Shown: positions 56,706-64,000 of the stretch, in pieces | Numbering within the stretch: the first letter of the stretch is position 1 | How the letters are laid out: each line of letters starts with the position of its first letter | DNA from: JAKACA01 sp050008715 | Lineage (GTDB): Bacteria; Actinomycetota; Acidimicrobiia; Acidimicrobiales; Bog-793 | Direction: 5' to 3' | Length of the DNA stretch: 64,000 bases | NCBI GenBank assembly: GCA_050008715.1 | Contig: JBEKMC010000012.1 | Location: 26,763-90,762, forward strand | Notes under the pieces: model-generated | The model's input: only the letters and a program-made list of their open reading frames with translations | What the model was told of the DNA's origin: nothing | The model's database searches: none | Position numbers and translations under genes: made by a program

Positions 56706-57824
56706 TCAGCCGAGATCCAGGCCCTCCATCGTCTCCGCGGCAATCGAGTCGACGACGGCATGGTACGAATTCGTCGCGTCGAACACGGCGAGCTGCCGGT
56801 CGGCGCTCGTGCCTTCCCGAGCGATCCTCTGGGCGTAGGCCACCTCAGCGCGGCAGCCGAGCTCGTCCACGACGTCGTCCACGAACTCCACAAGCTCGTC
56901 CACGAGATTGACCATCGGCACTTCGGCCTGGCGGCCGAAGTCGATCAGCTGTCCACCGACACCGTGGCGCATCGCCCGCCACTTGTTCTCGGCGATGAGG
57001 TGCGGTGAGTACCGCCGAAAGCCGAGGTTGTCACGACGCAGCTTCAGCAGCTTCGCGCAGATCGCCTGCGTGAGCGCAGCCAGGCAGAGGGCCTCCTCGA
57101 TCTTCGTGACGGCGTCGCAGACCCGGAACTCGAGCGTGGGGTAGAGGTGATGGGGCCGCAGATCCCACCAGACCTTCTTCCCGTCGTCGATGCAATTCGT
57201 CTTGACGAGCAGCTGGATCAGGTCGTCGAGCTCGCCGTATGAGCTCAGCTCCGGCGGGATGCCGCTGCGGGGAAAGCGCGACCACACGACGCTGCGGTAC
57301 GACTTGAGCCCCGTCTTGCGGCCGAGCCAGAACGGCGACGAGGTGGAGAGCGCCAGCAGGTGCGGCAGGAAATAGCGAGCTTCGTTCATCACGTCGATGC
57401 GCAGCTCGGGATCCGGGATGCCGACGTGCACATGGGTGCCGAAAATGAGGAGCTCCCGGACAAGATCCTGCATCTCGTCCTCGAGCATCTTGTAGCGATC
57501 GGCTTCGGTCACCCGCTGGTCCGCCCAGTGCGAGAACGGGTGCGTTCCCGCCGATGCGAGCCGCAGGCCATCGCGGGCCAGGATCTCGACAAGCCCGCCC
57601 CGGAGGCGGATGAGCTCGGAACGAGCCTCGCTGATGTCGGCGCAGATCTGCGTGCCGATCTCGACGACCGATTGCAGCATCTCCGCCTTGACATCTTCGC
57701 CGAACTGGTCCCGTGTCGAGAGGAGCAAGGTGTCGATGTGGTGGGTGAGCTCCCCGTTGCCGTCGATGATCTGGAATTCCTGCTCGATGCCGATCGTGAG
57801 ATCGCGACCGAGGTCGATGGTCAT
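56706..57824 (-). CDS. Carboxylate-amine ligase, GCS2/YbdK family
   Basis: A 372-residue ATP-dependent ligase of the glutamate-cysteine ligase type 2 fold. LTIGIEQEFQIIDGNGELTHHID carries the conserved Glu pair, and SAGTHPFSHWADQRVTEADRY, FGTHVHVGIPD, WWDLRPHHLYPTLEFRVCD and LIAENKWRAMRHGVGG follow. YbdK has weak glutamate-cysteine ligase activity, so the real substrates are unknown. ATG 57824 overlaps the upstream ATP-grasp stop. With two ATP-grasp enzymes this suggests stepwise formation of a peptide or amide. Confidence 0.9.
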   Translation of the reverse strand: MTIDLGRDLTIGIEQEFQIIDGNGELTHHIDTLLLSTRDQFGEDVKAEMLQSVVEIGTQICADISEARSELIRLRGGLVEILARDGLRLASAGTHPFSHWADQRVTEADRYKMLEDEMQDLVRELLIFGTHVHVGIPDPELRIDVMNEARYFLPHLLALSTSSPFWLGRKTGLKSYRSVVWSRFPRSGIPPELSSYGELDDLIQLLVKTNCIDDGKKVWWDLRPHHLYPTLEFRVCDAVTKIEEALCLAALTQAICAKLLKLRRDNLGFRRYSPHLIAENKWRAMRHGVGGQLIDFGRQAEVPMVNLVDELVEFVDDVVDELGCRAEVAYAQRIAREGTSADRQLAVFDATNSYHAVVDSIAAETMEGLDLG

Positions 57825-59179
57825 GACGTCCAATCCCCCGTTTCTCCTTCGACGACGAACGTCGGGACGACGCTGCCGCTTCCTGCCGTCACGTTGAGCA
57901 GCGCCGACGACGCCAGTCGGACGAGCGCGCCGCCGACGCGACCTCCGAACAGATACGGATCCATGTCGACGGCCATGTCCACCATCTCGATGGCTCCGCC
58001 GACCGCGAGCGGCCAGTCCTCTCGGGGCACGGCAACGGCCTCCTGCACGACGTAGGTCTCGTGCAGAGCCATCCTCACGACCTGCTCCCACTCGTGGTCG
58101 TCAACGGTCCAACCGAGCACGACGCCCTTGCCGCCGTATTCGTCGTTCGGCTTGAGCACGAGCGTCTGGCGGTGCTCGCCCACATAGGCGACGAGATCGG
58201 CGATCGCCTCGCCACGTCGCGTGGAGCGGCCTTCCCGGAGTCGCCGCGTCCAGGGGATGTGCCGGTCGATGGCAGATTGCTGGGCCGCGCTGAACAACGA
58301 TGCGTAGCGGTCGTCCGACAGCAGAGCCAGGCTCATCTTCTTGTGGAGCAGCTTGGCGCGAAAGGTGTTCACGACGACGACGTTGCCGTCCAGATAGGCG
58401 CGGCAGACCGGATCCGAGCCGCCACTGTGGGCGAGCAGCTCGCTCGACAGCACGCGGCGGTAGACGATCGAGATCGCCGTGCCGTCCTCGGCGCGTAGCA
58501 CCGTGCCGTCATAGGAGAGCGACTCCGGATCGGCGATCACGCACGGGACCGAGTGTGCGAGGAAGTACTGCCGGAACATCTCGAACTCGGCAACCGTCGG
58601 CACGCCCTTCCAGTCCACGATGGCGATCGACGGCACCCCGGCGCCGCCCCACTCACGAAACGCCTGCAGCATGCACTCGAGTTGCGCTTGACGGGTCGGC
58701 AGGGCCCGGAGCTGCCACCGCTGGCGGAAGCGCCGCATGACGGGCAGAGTGTCCATCACCTCGGCCAGGGCGTCGCCGTATGCCATGCCGGCGGGAGACT
58801 CCGCGTTGTACTCGACGTAGCGCACCTCGTCGGCGAAGAAGCTGTCGAGCCGGGCTGACGGCGACGACAGACGGCACCCCGGGTAGGCGAGCGCGAGCCG
58901 CTCCTCGAGGGGGTCGAGATCCAGCTCGCGTCGAAGATCCGCGTCGGCCAGCAGCGCCGACTCGAGAACGGCGAGCGCCCCGCCGACCGCTTCGGCGGCC
59001 GAGACGGCCCGCTCCCAGTCCGCCCGCGAGATCAGCCGTGGGCGCAGCGAGATCGACAGTGGATGCTCTCCGAAGTACAGGTTGGCTTCGTGCTGGGCGC
59101 GCTGCAGCTGGTCGGCGCTCGCCTCCGCCAGCTCCTCGTCGGCGAGCAGATCGTGGTAGGCCTCGACGGCTCCGGTCAC
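57821..59179 (-). CDS. Circularly permuted ATP-grasp type protein
   Basis: A 452-residue protein. YVEYNAESPAGMAYGDALAEVMDTLPVMRRFR and a permuted order, with RRVLSSELLAH in the middle and TLVLKPNDEYGGKGVVLGW plus YVVQEAVAVPRED near the C-terminus, match the circularly permuted ATP-grasp (COG2308-like) group. These form amide bonds, often in peptide-like products. The start GTG 59179 is chosen; the longer frame from 59239 would overlap the upstream gene. Its own stop overlaps the GCS2 ATG by four bases. Confidence 0.85.
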   Translation of the reverse strand: MTGAVEAYHDLLADEELAEASADQLQRAQHEANLYFGEHPLSISLRPRLISRADWERAVSAAEAVGGALAVLESALLADADLRRELDLDPLEERLALAYPGCRLSSPSARLDSFFADEVRYVEYNAESPAGMAYGDALAEVMDTLPVMRRFRQRWQLRALPTRQAQLECMLQAFREWGGAGVPSIAIVDWKGVPTVAEFEMFRQYFLAHSVPCVIADPESLSYDGTVLRAEDGTAISIVYRRVLSSELLAHSGGSDPVCRAYLDGNVVVVNTFRAKLLHKKMSLALLSDDRYASLFSAAQQSAIDRHIPWTRRLREGRSTRRGEAIADLVAYVGEHRQTLVLKPNDEYGGKGVVLGWTVDDHEWEQVVRMALHETYVVQEAVAVPREDWPLAVGGAIEMVDMAVDMDPYLFGGRVGGALVRLASSALLNVTAGSGSVVPTFVVEGETGDWTS

Positions 59180-59190
59180 GAGGTGGCCTG

Positions 59191-60141
59191 TCAGCTGTCG
59201 CGGTCGACGTATCGCCACCAACGGTGCTCGCCGCGCCACGGCGGCGTGCGCTCACCGCGGGCGTACGCGAGGACGAGATCGCTCATCTTGTCGATGACCC
59301 AGGAGAAACCCTCCTCCTTGATCGAGAAGTTGTCGAAGTCCGGAGCCGGGTTGAGCCAGTCGATGGCGTAGAGGACCCCGTCGCGCACGGCGAACTCGAC
59401 GGTGTCCATGTCGTAGCCGAGGGAGTCGGTGAGCGTGCGGGCGTCCGCAGTAGCCCGCTCGACGAGCCACGGCGGCGGGGGGTCGTCGGTGACGTAACGC
59501 TCGAAGAAGCTCCGTCGCGGGTCGTAGCGGAACACGAGGACTTCGCCCCCGATCACGACACAGCGGACATAGTCCTGCCAGTCGATGAACTCCTGCAGGA
59601 TCATCGTCTTCGTGCTCGTCTGGTCGTAGTCGCGCAGCAGCTCCTCCAGCGAGTGCACGACATAGACGTCGCGCCAGCCGCCGCCCGTGTTCGGCTTGAG
59701 CACGGCGGGCAGGCCCGTATAGGCGAGGATCTCGTCCCAGTCGAGCGGGTATTGCAAGTTGCGGAGCGACTTCTCGGGCACGATGCCGGCCTCGTAGCTC
59801 TTGTTCGGGAGAACCACGGTCTTCGGGACTGCGACGCCGAGGTGGCGGGCGAGCGTGCATTCGAAGAACTTCTCGTCGGCCTCCCACCAGAAGGGATCGT
59901 TGACGACGACGGTGCCGTTCAATGCCGCGCTTTTGAGGAAGGCTCGATAGAAGCCGACTTCATGCGAGATGCGGTCGACGATGACGTCGTAGTGCGGCGG
60001 TACGTCGAACTCGGTCACCTTGCCGATGACGGCGAGCTCAGCCTCGATCCCGTCGGCTGCACCCTTCTCGTTCACCGCCTGAAGGAACGGCACAGGGAAG
60101 GTGTTCTCCATCCCGACGAGCAGTCCGATCTTCTTCCCCAA
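59191..60141 (-). CDS. ATP-grasp domain protein, D-Ala-D-Ala ligase-like
   Basis: A protein of about 316 residues with an N-terminal preATP-grasp fold (KKIGLLVGMENTFPVPFLQAVNEKG, VDRISHEVGFYRAFLKSAALNGTVVVNDPFWWEADEKFF) and an ATP-grasp domain: LPAVLKPNTGGGWRDVYVVHSLEELL, MILQEFIDWQDYVRCVVIGGEVLVFRY and VEFAVRDGVLYAIDWLNPAPDFDNFSI, with the metal-binding Asp and Asn. TTG 60141 is chosen because GGAGGA stands about ten bases upstream; a GTG at 60177 is longer but lacks one. It leads the three-gene ligase operon. Confidence 0.87.
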   Translation of the reverse strand: MGKKIGLLVGMENTFPVPFLQAVNEKGAADGIEAELAVIGKVTEFDVPPHYDVIVDRISHEVGFYRAFLKSAALNGTVVVNDPFWWEADEKFFECTLARHLGVAVPKTVVLPNKSYEAGIVPEKSLRNLQYPLDWDEILAYTGLPAVLKPNTGGGWRDVYVVHSLEELLRDYDQTSTKTMILQEFIDWQDYVRCVVIGGEVLVFRYDPRRSFFERYVTDDPPPPWLVERATADARTLTDSLGYDMDTVEFAVRDGVLYAIDWLNPAPDFDNFSIKEEGFSWVIDKMSDLVLAYARGERTPPWRGEHRWWRYVDRDS

Positions 60142-60284
60142 CGTCCCGACTCCTCCGTGCTCGACCGCGGCGCGCACCTGAGGGGGCGATCCGGCAGGTT
60201 GAAATCGTCCTACGGTTCTCCGTGCCGGTCAAGGGAGCCTGTCAAGAGTGAGCGGGCACGGACCAGGCGCAGCAGGCTGTCGAT

Positions 60285-60320
60285 AGGCTCTTTTAGCCTG
60301 AATCGGCATGACCTGATTCA
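60285..60320. promoter_or_regulatory. Divergent regulatory region with two inverted repeats
   Basis: AGGCT-CTTTT-AGCCT (60285-60299) and TGAATC (60299-60304) with GATTCA (60315-60320) lie between the ligase operon and the amidase gene. This AT-richer stretch is a likely shared control site. The transcription factor is unknown. Confidence 0.45.
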
Positions 60321-60339
60321 CAGGAGGACGAGCACGCAC

Positions 60340-61179
60340 GTGACGCCGTCGAGCAACGGGGGCACCCACCCTGACGAGCATCCCGGCCGGCGCGTCGTCA
60401 TCGCCGTCGTGGCCTACGAGTTACCCCAGGCGGCGACACCGGACCGCCCTGCCGGCCACGTCGCCATCTCGGAGCGCTACGTGCAGAGCCTCCATCGCGC
60501 CGGGGCCCGGGTCCTCATGTTGCCGGCCATCACGGGAGCGCCCCACTGCCCGCCCGAGGAGCTGCTCGCCGGTGCCGACGGAGTCCTCCTCATCGGCGGC
60601 GGCGACCTCGATCCATCGACGTACGGCCAGGCCGCACACCCGACGAGTTACGGTTTCAACGCACTGCGCGACGAGCTCGAGCTCGAGGTCGCCCGCCATG
60701 CCCTGGCTGTCGGCATCCCGATCCTGGCCATCTGCCGTGGCTGCCAAGTCGTGAACGTGGCTCAAGGCGGGACCTTGCACCAGCACGTCTCCGAACATCC
60801 CGGCTACGACGACGACCTGCACGGCCGTCCACACGACATGTTCCTCGGCGAGCACGCCGTCGAGATCGAGGCCGGCAGCCATCTCGCCGCCGCCGTCGGC
60901 ACCGAGCGAGTCTCCCGGTGCACGTCCGCCCACCACCAGTCAGTCGATGTCATCGGGACGGGGCTTCGTGTGACGGGTTGGGCTGTCGATGGCTGCGTCG
61001 AGGCGATCGAACCGGTCGCGCCCCATCCGTTCGCCCTCGCCGTTCAGTGGCACCCGGAGATGACGGCTGAGGACGACCCCACCCAACAGGCCCTTTTCGA
61101 CGCCCTCGTGGCGGCCGCGGGAGCCCGCCGGGACGGGTCCCCCGACGATCTCGTGGAGGCCAACGCCGGACCGGTCTAG
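60340..61179 (+). CDS. Class I glutamine amidotransferase-like hydrolase (PuuD family)
   Basis: A 279-residue protein of the gamma-glutamyl-GABA hydrolase type. VVIAVVAYELPQ, then DGVLLIGGGDLDPSTYGQAAHPTSYGFNALRDELELEVARHALAVGIPILAICRGCQVVNVAQGGTLHQHV with the nucleophile Cys in AICRGCQ, and VAPHPFALAVQWHPEMTAEDD with the catalytic His-Glu. It cleaves gamma-glutamyl amide bonds; near ligase genes it may reverse or edit their product. GTG 60340 with AGGAGG twelve bases upstream. Its stop overlaps that of the CYTH-CHAD gene by four bases. Confidence 0.9.
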   Translation: MTPSSNGGTHPDEHPGRRVVIAVVAYELPQAATPDRPAGHVAISERYVQSLHRAGARVLMLPAITGAPHCPPEELLAGADGVLLIGGGDLDPSTYGQAAHPTSYGFNALRDELELEVARHALAVGIPILAICRGCQVVNVAQGGTLHQHVSEHPGYDDDLHGRPHDMFLGEHAVEIEAGSHLAAAVGTERVSRCTSAHHQSVDVIGTGLRVTGWAVDGCVEAIEPVAPHPFALAVQWHPEMTAEDDPTQQALFDALVAAAGARRDGSPDDLVEANAGPV

Positions 61180-63218
61180 CGGCCGGCGCCGGCCCGGGGC
61201 GGCGACTGGACGGCGGAGCGGGGTCGGGATGCGGCTCCGCCCGGCGCGGCCGTAGATGTCCGCCTTGTCGCTGGTGTCGTCGTAGCTGGTCCTGCCACCC
61301 GGCGGACCCGCCGGGGTGCCGCCGGCACGGGCACGCTCGGCAGCGCCGGCCGGACGCGTCCCGGGACTCGAGATGGTTCCAGGCCCCGCTCCGCGGTGGC
61401 GCGGTGCGCGGCCTCGGCCGCCTCCGCTGCGGCGTTGGCGGTTTCTTGGCGACGGCGATCCATCGTGTCGCGAGCCTTGTCCCACAGCCGACCGTTGACG
61501 AGGTGCTTCGCCGGCGGGAGCTTCGCCAGACGAGTCACCGCCTCCGCCGCGCATCGCTGGGAGACCATCCCCATGGCGAACACCGTGGCCCGCGACAACA
61601 GGGCGCCCTCGTCGCCGGCGGCGATGGCCTGCAGTCGGTTGGCCGCCGTCTCGGCGTCTTGGATGAGACCGAGCTCGTCTTGGAGGGACGCAACCTGACG
61701 GGCATACCGCTTCACGTCGCCGCCATAGAGATCACCGGTGAATTCGATGGCGTAGCGCAAACGCTTGCACCGAATGCGCAACCGATGGAAATCGTCGACG
61801 ACCCCCGTCCGGTGTGCCCGCCGAACGGCCTTCTCCGCCTCCCGGTGTCGCCCATCGATGAGCTCCGGCAACGCCACGAGCGCGGCAACGTGCGCGAGCG
61901 GAGCCCGCCGCAGCGGCCCCTGCTCGAGCATCGAGGCGAGAGCGGCCACGAGCCGCTCGTAGCGCCGGGAGTCGAGCGCCTCGAGGAGGCTCGTCCGGGC
62001 CTCCTCCCGATGGTGTGCCAACAGGTCGCCGAGCTCATCGAGCGCTTGTCGATGCCCGCCTGGCAGCTCCTCGGTCCACGAGTCGAGGTTCCCGAGCTGG
62101 ATGTCGAGATCGCGGACAGCGCCGAGCACGCCTGCGAGCCAGCCCAGCTCCTCGTTCACTCGGTTGGCCCGGACCGGCAGGACCGCCTGGAACAGCGACA
62201 GGGCAGCTCGCATACGCCGTGTCGCCACGCGCATCTGGTGCAGTGACTCGATGTCCTCGCCCAGCCGTGTGCCCGGCTCGTGGGCGAGCATGGATGCGGC
62301 GTCCTTGCGAAGGACGGCGTAGGCGACGTCTGCCACCGTCGAGGAGGCCGTGATGGGGACTGTCCCGAGCTCCGACGGCTTCGGGATGACGAAGCCGGCA
62401 CCGAGAAGGCCGGCCTCGAACTTCGACAACGTCGCCGGTTGCAGGCCGCAGTCGCGGCGCAGCTGCTCTACGAGGGGCGACAACGAGTCGACCCACGCCG
62501 GCAGTACCTCGACTTCGACCCGCTGCAACCGGATGCGATGATGCTCCTCGCCGGCGATGATCACGGTGTCGTCGAGGGCAACCTCGCCGACGGCGGTGCC
62601 ACGGACCTCGAGCGCATAGGGGCGCCGGCGTGTCCGGACATCGAGCACCTGAGCGAGTGCCCGTGATCCGACGAGCGCCTGCACGCGGCGCCCGACCGGA
62701 CCGACCGGGTCGAGCCCTCCGAGGTCGGCCGAGGCGAGCGGCTCCGTCACCTCGAGCCGGCGACGCAGCCCGTCGGTCGACGGCGAGAGATCCTTCAACG
62801 TCGCCTCGTGCCGGCCCGCACGCTGACGTGTCCGCAGCACGTAGCCGGACCGCCCGAGACGCCAGTCGGCCGTGTCGAAGTACGAGTCGACCAGTCGCTT
62901 CACCGGTTGTGCGACGGCCTCGAGCCCCGGCACGGACGCCAGCAACGGAATGGGACCCGAGTCGTTCGCCGGCGGGTCGTGGTCCTCGGGCTGCGGGGTT
63001 GCTCGAGCCCGTGCCGTGCGGCGAGAACCACCCGGCGCCGGACGAGAGGGGCTGGCACTCCTGGCGGAGAACCAGCGCTCGACGGGCCTGAGGGCGATCG
63101 CGTCCAGCTGCCATTCGACCTCGACGTCGCTCTGCTGCTGATCGGCCCGGGGCACGTCCTTCACGCTACTCGCCTCGCCCAACGCCTCTTTCGGGGATAT
63201 CGTCGGCTCAATGCTCAC
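61176..63218 (-). CDS. CYTH and CHAD domain protein (polyphosphate-linked)
   Basis: A 680-residue protein. The N-terminal CYTH (triphosphate tunnel) domain starts QSDVEVEWQLDAIALRPVERWF and is interrupted by a disordered, Arg/Pro-rich linker of about 45 residues before VKRLVDSYFDTADWRLGRSGYVLRTRQRAGRHEATLKDL. The CHAD domain follows (about residues 300-560: HEPGTRLGEDIESLHQMRVATRRMRAALSLF, HRLRIRCKRLRYAIEFTGDLYG). CHAD binds polyphosphate. The last 100 residues are Pro/Arg/Ala-rich. The classic EIERKF start is lost, so catalytic activity is uncertain. GTG 63218 is chosen because the long upstream frame overlaps the divergent Nudix gene. Confidence 0.88.
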   Translation of the reverse strand: MSIEPTISPKEALGEASSVKDVPRADQQQSDVEVEWQLDAIALRPVERWFSARSASPSRPAPGGSRRTARARATPQPEDHDPPANDSGPIPLLASVPGLEAVAQPVKRLVDSYFDTADWRLGRSGYVLRTRQRAGRHEATLKDLSPSTDGLRRRLEVTEPLASADLGGLDPVGPVGRRVQALVGSRALAQVLDVRTRRRPYALEVRGTAVGEVALDDTVIIAGEEHHRIRLQRVEVEVLPAWVDSLSPLVEQLRRDCGLQPATLSKFEAGLLGAGFVIPKPSELGTVPITASSTVADVAYAVLRKDAASMLAHEPGTRLGEDIESLHQMRVATRRMRAALSLFQAVLPVRANRVNEELGWLAGVLGAVRDLDIQLGNLDSWTEELPGGHRQALDELGDLLAHHREEARTSLLEALDSRRYERLVAALASMLEQGPLRRAPLAHVAALVALPELIDGRHREAEKAVRRAHRTGVVDDFHRLRIRCKRLRYAIEFTGDLYGGDVKRYARQVASLQDELGLIQDAETAANRLQAIAAGDEGALLSRATVFAMGMVSQRCAAEAVTRLAKLPPAKHLVNGRLWDKARDTMDRRRQETANAAAEAAEAAHRATAERGLEPSRVPGRVRPALPSVPVPAAPRRVRRVAGPATTTPATRRTSTAAPGGAASRPRSAVQSPPRAGAGR

Positions 63219-63250
63219 GGGGCTCGCTGCTACACGACCGGGTCCGGCCC

Positions 63251-63724
63251 GTGACGCTTGAGGGGACCGAACCACAGGGCGACGACGCCGCTGCCGCTGC
63301 CGGGGTGGTGCGTGCTGCTGGCGGGATCGTGCTCCGGGCTGCCAGCGCCGGAGGCTGGGAGGTCGCCCTCGTCCACAGGCCGCTCCACCAGGATTGGACC
63401 TTGCCAAAGGGCAAGCTCGAACCAGGTGAGAGCGCCCCTCAGTGCGCGCTGCGGGAGGTGCTGGAGGAGACCGGCTGGAGGTGTGCCCTCGGCCGGTTCG
63501 CCGGAGAGGTGGAGTACCTCGACCGCAGGGGGCGCCAGAAGGTCGTCGAGTACTGGTTGATGCAGCCGCTCGAAGGCGGCTACCAACGCTTCGACGAAGT
63601 CGACGACCTCGCGTGGCTTCACCTTGCCGAAGCAGCCGCCCACATGAGCTACCCGCACGACGCTGATCTCGTCGCCTCGGTCGCGAATGCCATCGCGTTG
63701 CCGGACTTCCGCTTCGAGCACTGA
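63251..63724 (+). CDS. Nudix hydrolase
   Basis: A 157-residue Nudix protein. The Nudix box is GKLEPGESAPQCALREVLEETGW (about residues 54-76), preceded by GGIVLRAASAGGWEVALVHRPLHQDWTLPK. It resembles mycobacterial MutT-type or diadenosine polyphosphate hydrolases and may clear oxidised nucleotides or dinucleoside polyphosphates. It is divergent from the CYTH-CHAD gene by 32 bases and followed by an MFS gene. The GTG start has no obvious ribosome site. Confidence 0.92.
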   Translation: MTLEGTEPQGDDAAAAAGVVRAAGGIVLRAASAGGWEVALVHRPLHQDWTLPKGKLEPGESAPQCALREVLEETGWRCALGRFAGEVEYLDRRGRQKVVEYWLMQPLEGGYQRFDEVDDLAWLHLAEAAAHMSYPHDADLVASVANAIALPDFRFEH

Positions 63725-63739
63725 CAAGCGTGACCTGGC

Positions 63740-64000
63740 GTGCCTGAGGCAGCTGGCACGCTGCGGTACCGGTCATCCACGGGGCACCGGGTCATCGCCG
63801 CCTCCGTGATGGGCTCGAGCATCGCCGCCCTCGACGCCACGGTCGTGGGGATCGCCCTGCCGACGATCGGGAGAGGCTTCGATGTGGGTGTCACTTCTCT
63901 CCAGTGGGTCGTCACGGGGTACTACCTCACGTTGGCGTCCTTGCTGCTCTTGGGAGGCTCGCTGAGCGATCGCTTCGGCCGGCGGCGCGTGTTCTCGATC
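63740..64000 (+). CDS. MFS transporter, DHA2-type, 3' truncated by window edge
   Basis: The first 87 codons of a major facilitator transporter. RVIAASVMGSSIAALDATVVGIALPTIGRGFDVGVTSLQWVVTGYYLTLASLLLLGGSLSDRFGRRRVFSI is the first two helices and the motif A loop (GxLxDRxGRR) of a 12 or 14 helix drug exporter. GTG 63740 is chosen so that the protein has a short N-terminal tail, typical for the family; an internal ATG 63809 is less likely. The substrate is unknown. Confidence 0.85.
   Translation, partial: MPEAAGTLRYRSSTGHRVIAASVMGSSIAALDATVVGIALPTIGRGFDVGVTSLQWVVTGYYLTLASLLLLGGSLSDRFGRRRVFSI

Overview
The window is a single chromosomal stretch, very G+C rich, with GTG and TTG starts, many 4-base stop/start overlaps and several apparently leaderless genes. 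Gene content points to an actinobacterium. It includes two F420-type oxidoreductases, an actinobacterial-type biotin synthase with its small auxiliary protein, KstR-like boxes beside sterol side-chain genes, DUF5996 and DUF6390 proteins, and secreted proteins with long Thr-rich tails like those common in Acidimicrobiia. The class is an inference. No rRNA, tRNA, insertion sequence, phage or CRISPR array was seen. Both edges cut genes: a transketolase subunit on the left and an MFS transporter on the right.

Layout. 1-4194: tight operon of split transketolase, class III aminotransferase, ThuA-like protein and class II aldolase. 4234-9920: DUF5996 protein, ABC exporter whose ATPase has an AVERR-repeat tail, acetyltransferase, MscS channel and small membrane proteins. 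9922-13664: L,D-transpeptidase with a lectin-like domain behind a foldable leader, polyphosphate kinase 2, F420 oxidoreductase, metallo-hydrolase with a 57-residue ORF upstream. 13918-16667: PorA-like protein and acyl-CoA ligase. 16689-22809 (minus): complete group 3b-type [NiFe]-hydrogenase operon (FeS, cyclic-nucleotide-binding, flavin, small and large subunits) with maturation protease, HypC and DUF6390. A cysteine-desulfurase-like gene diverges from it.

24344-34220: housekeeping and accessory enzymes (YjbQ, phosphatases, dienelactone hydrolase, sirtuin, enoyl-CoA hydratase, ketopantoate reductase, Dtd, flavin-type proteins). 34281-38033: MocR-type regulator, then a GntR-ABC operon with a 30-bp palindromic operator. 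38096-40293: trio of YbjQ-type proteins. 40493-42483: bioB-bsaP and a nitroreductase. 42484-43288: an 800-base gap carrying a 48-nt-period array of GNRA-capped hairpins, the least explained element of the window. 43289-49183: P450, LLM oxidoreductase, a pair of acyl-CoA dehydrogenases and a FadA5-like thiolase, flanked by two KstR-like operators, suggesting sterol side-chain degradation.

49286-56668: SDR, Lgt, a histone-H1-like membrane protein, a beta-propeller and two esterase-like hydrolases. 56706-61179: a likely amide-bond-forming set (GCS2 ligase, circularly permuted ATP-grasp, second ATP-grasp, divergent class I amidase) whose product is unknown. 61176-64000: CYTH-CHAD polyphosphate-type protein, Nudix hydrolase and the start of an MFS exporter. 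Short tandem duplications recur at gene 3' ends, often including the stop codon.
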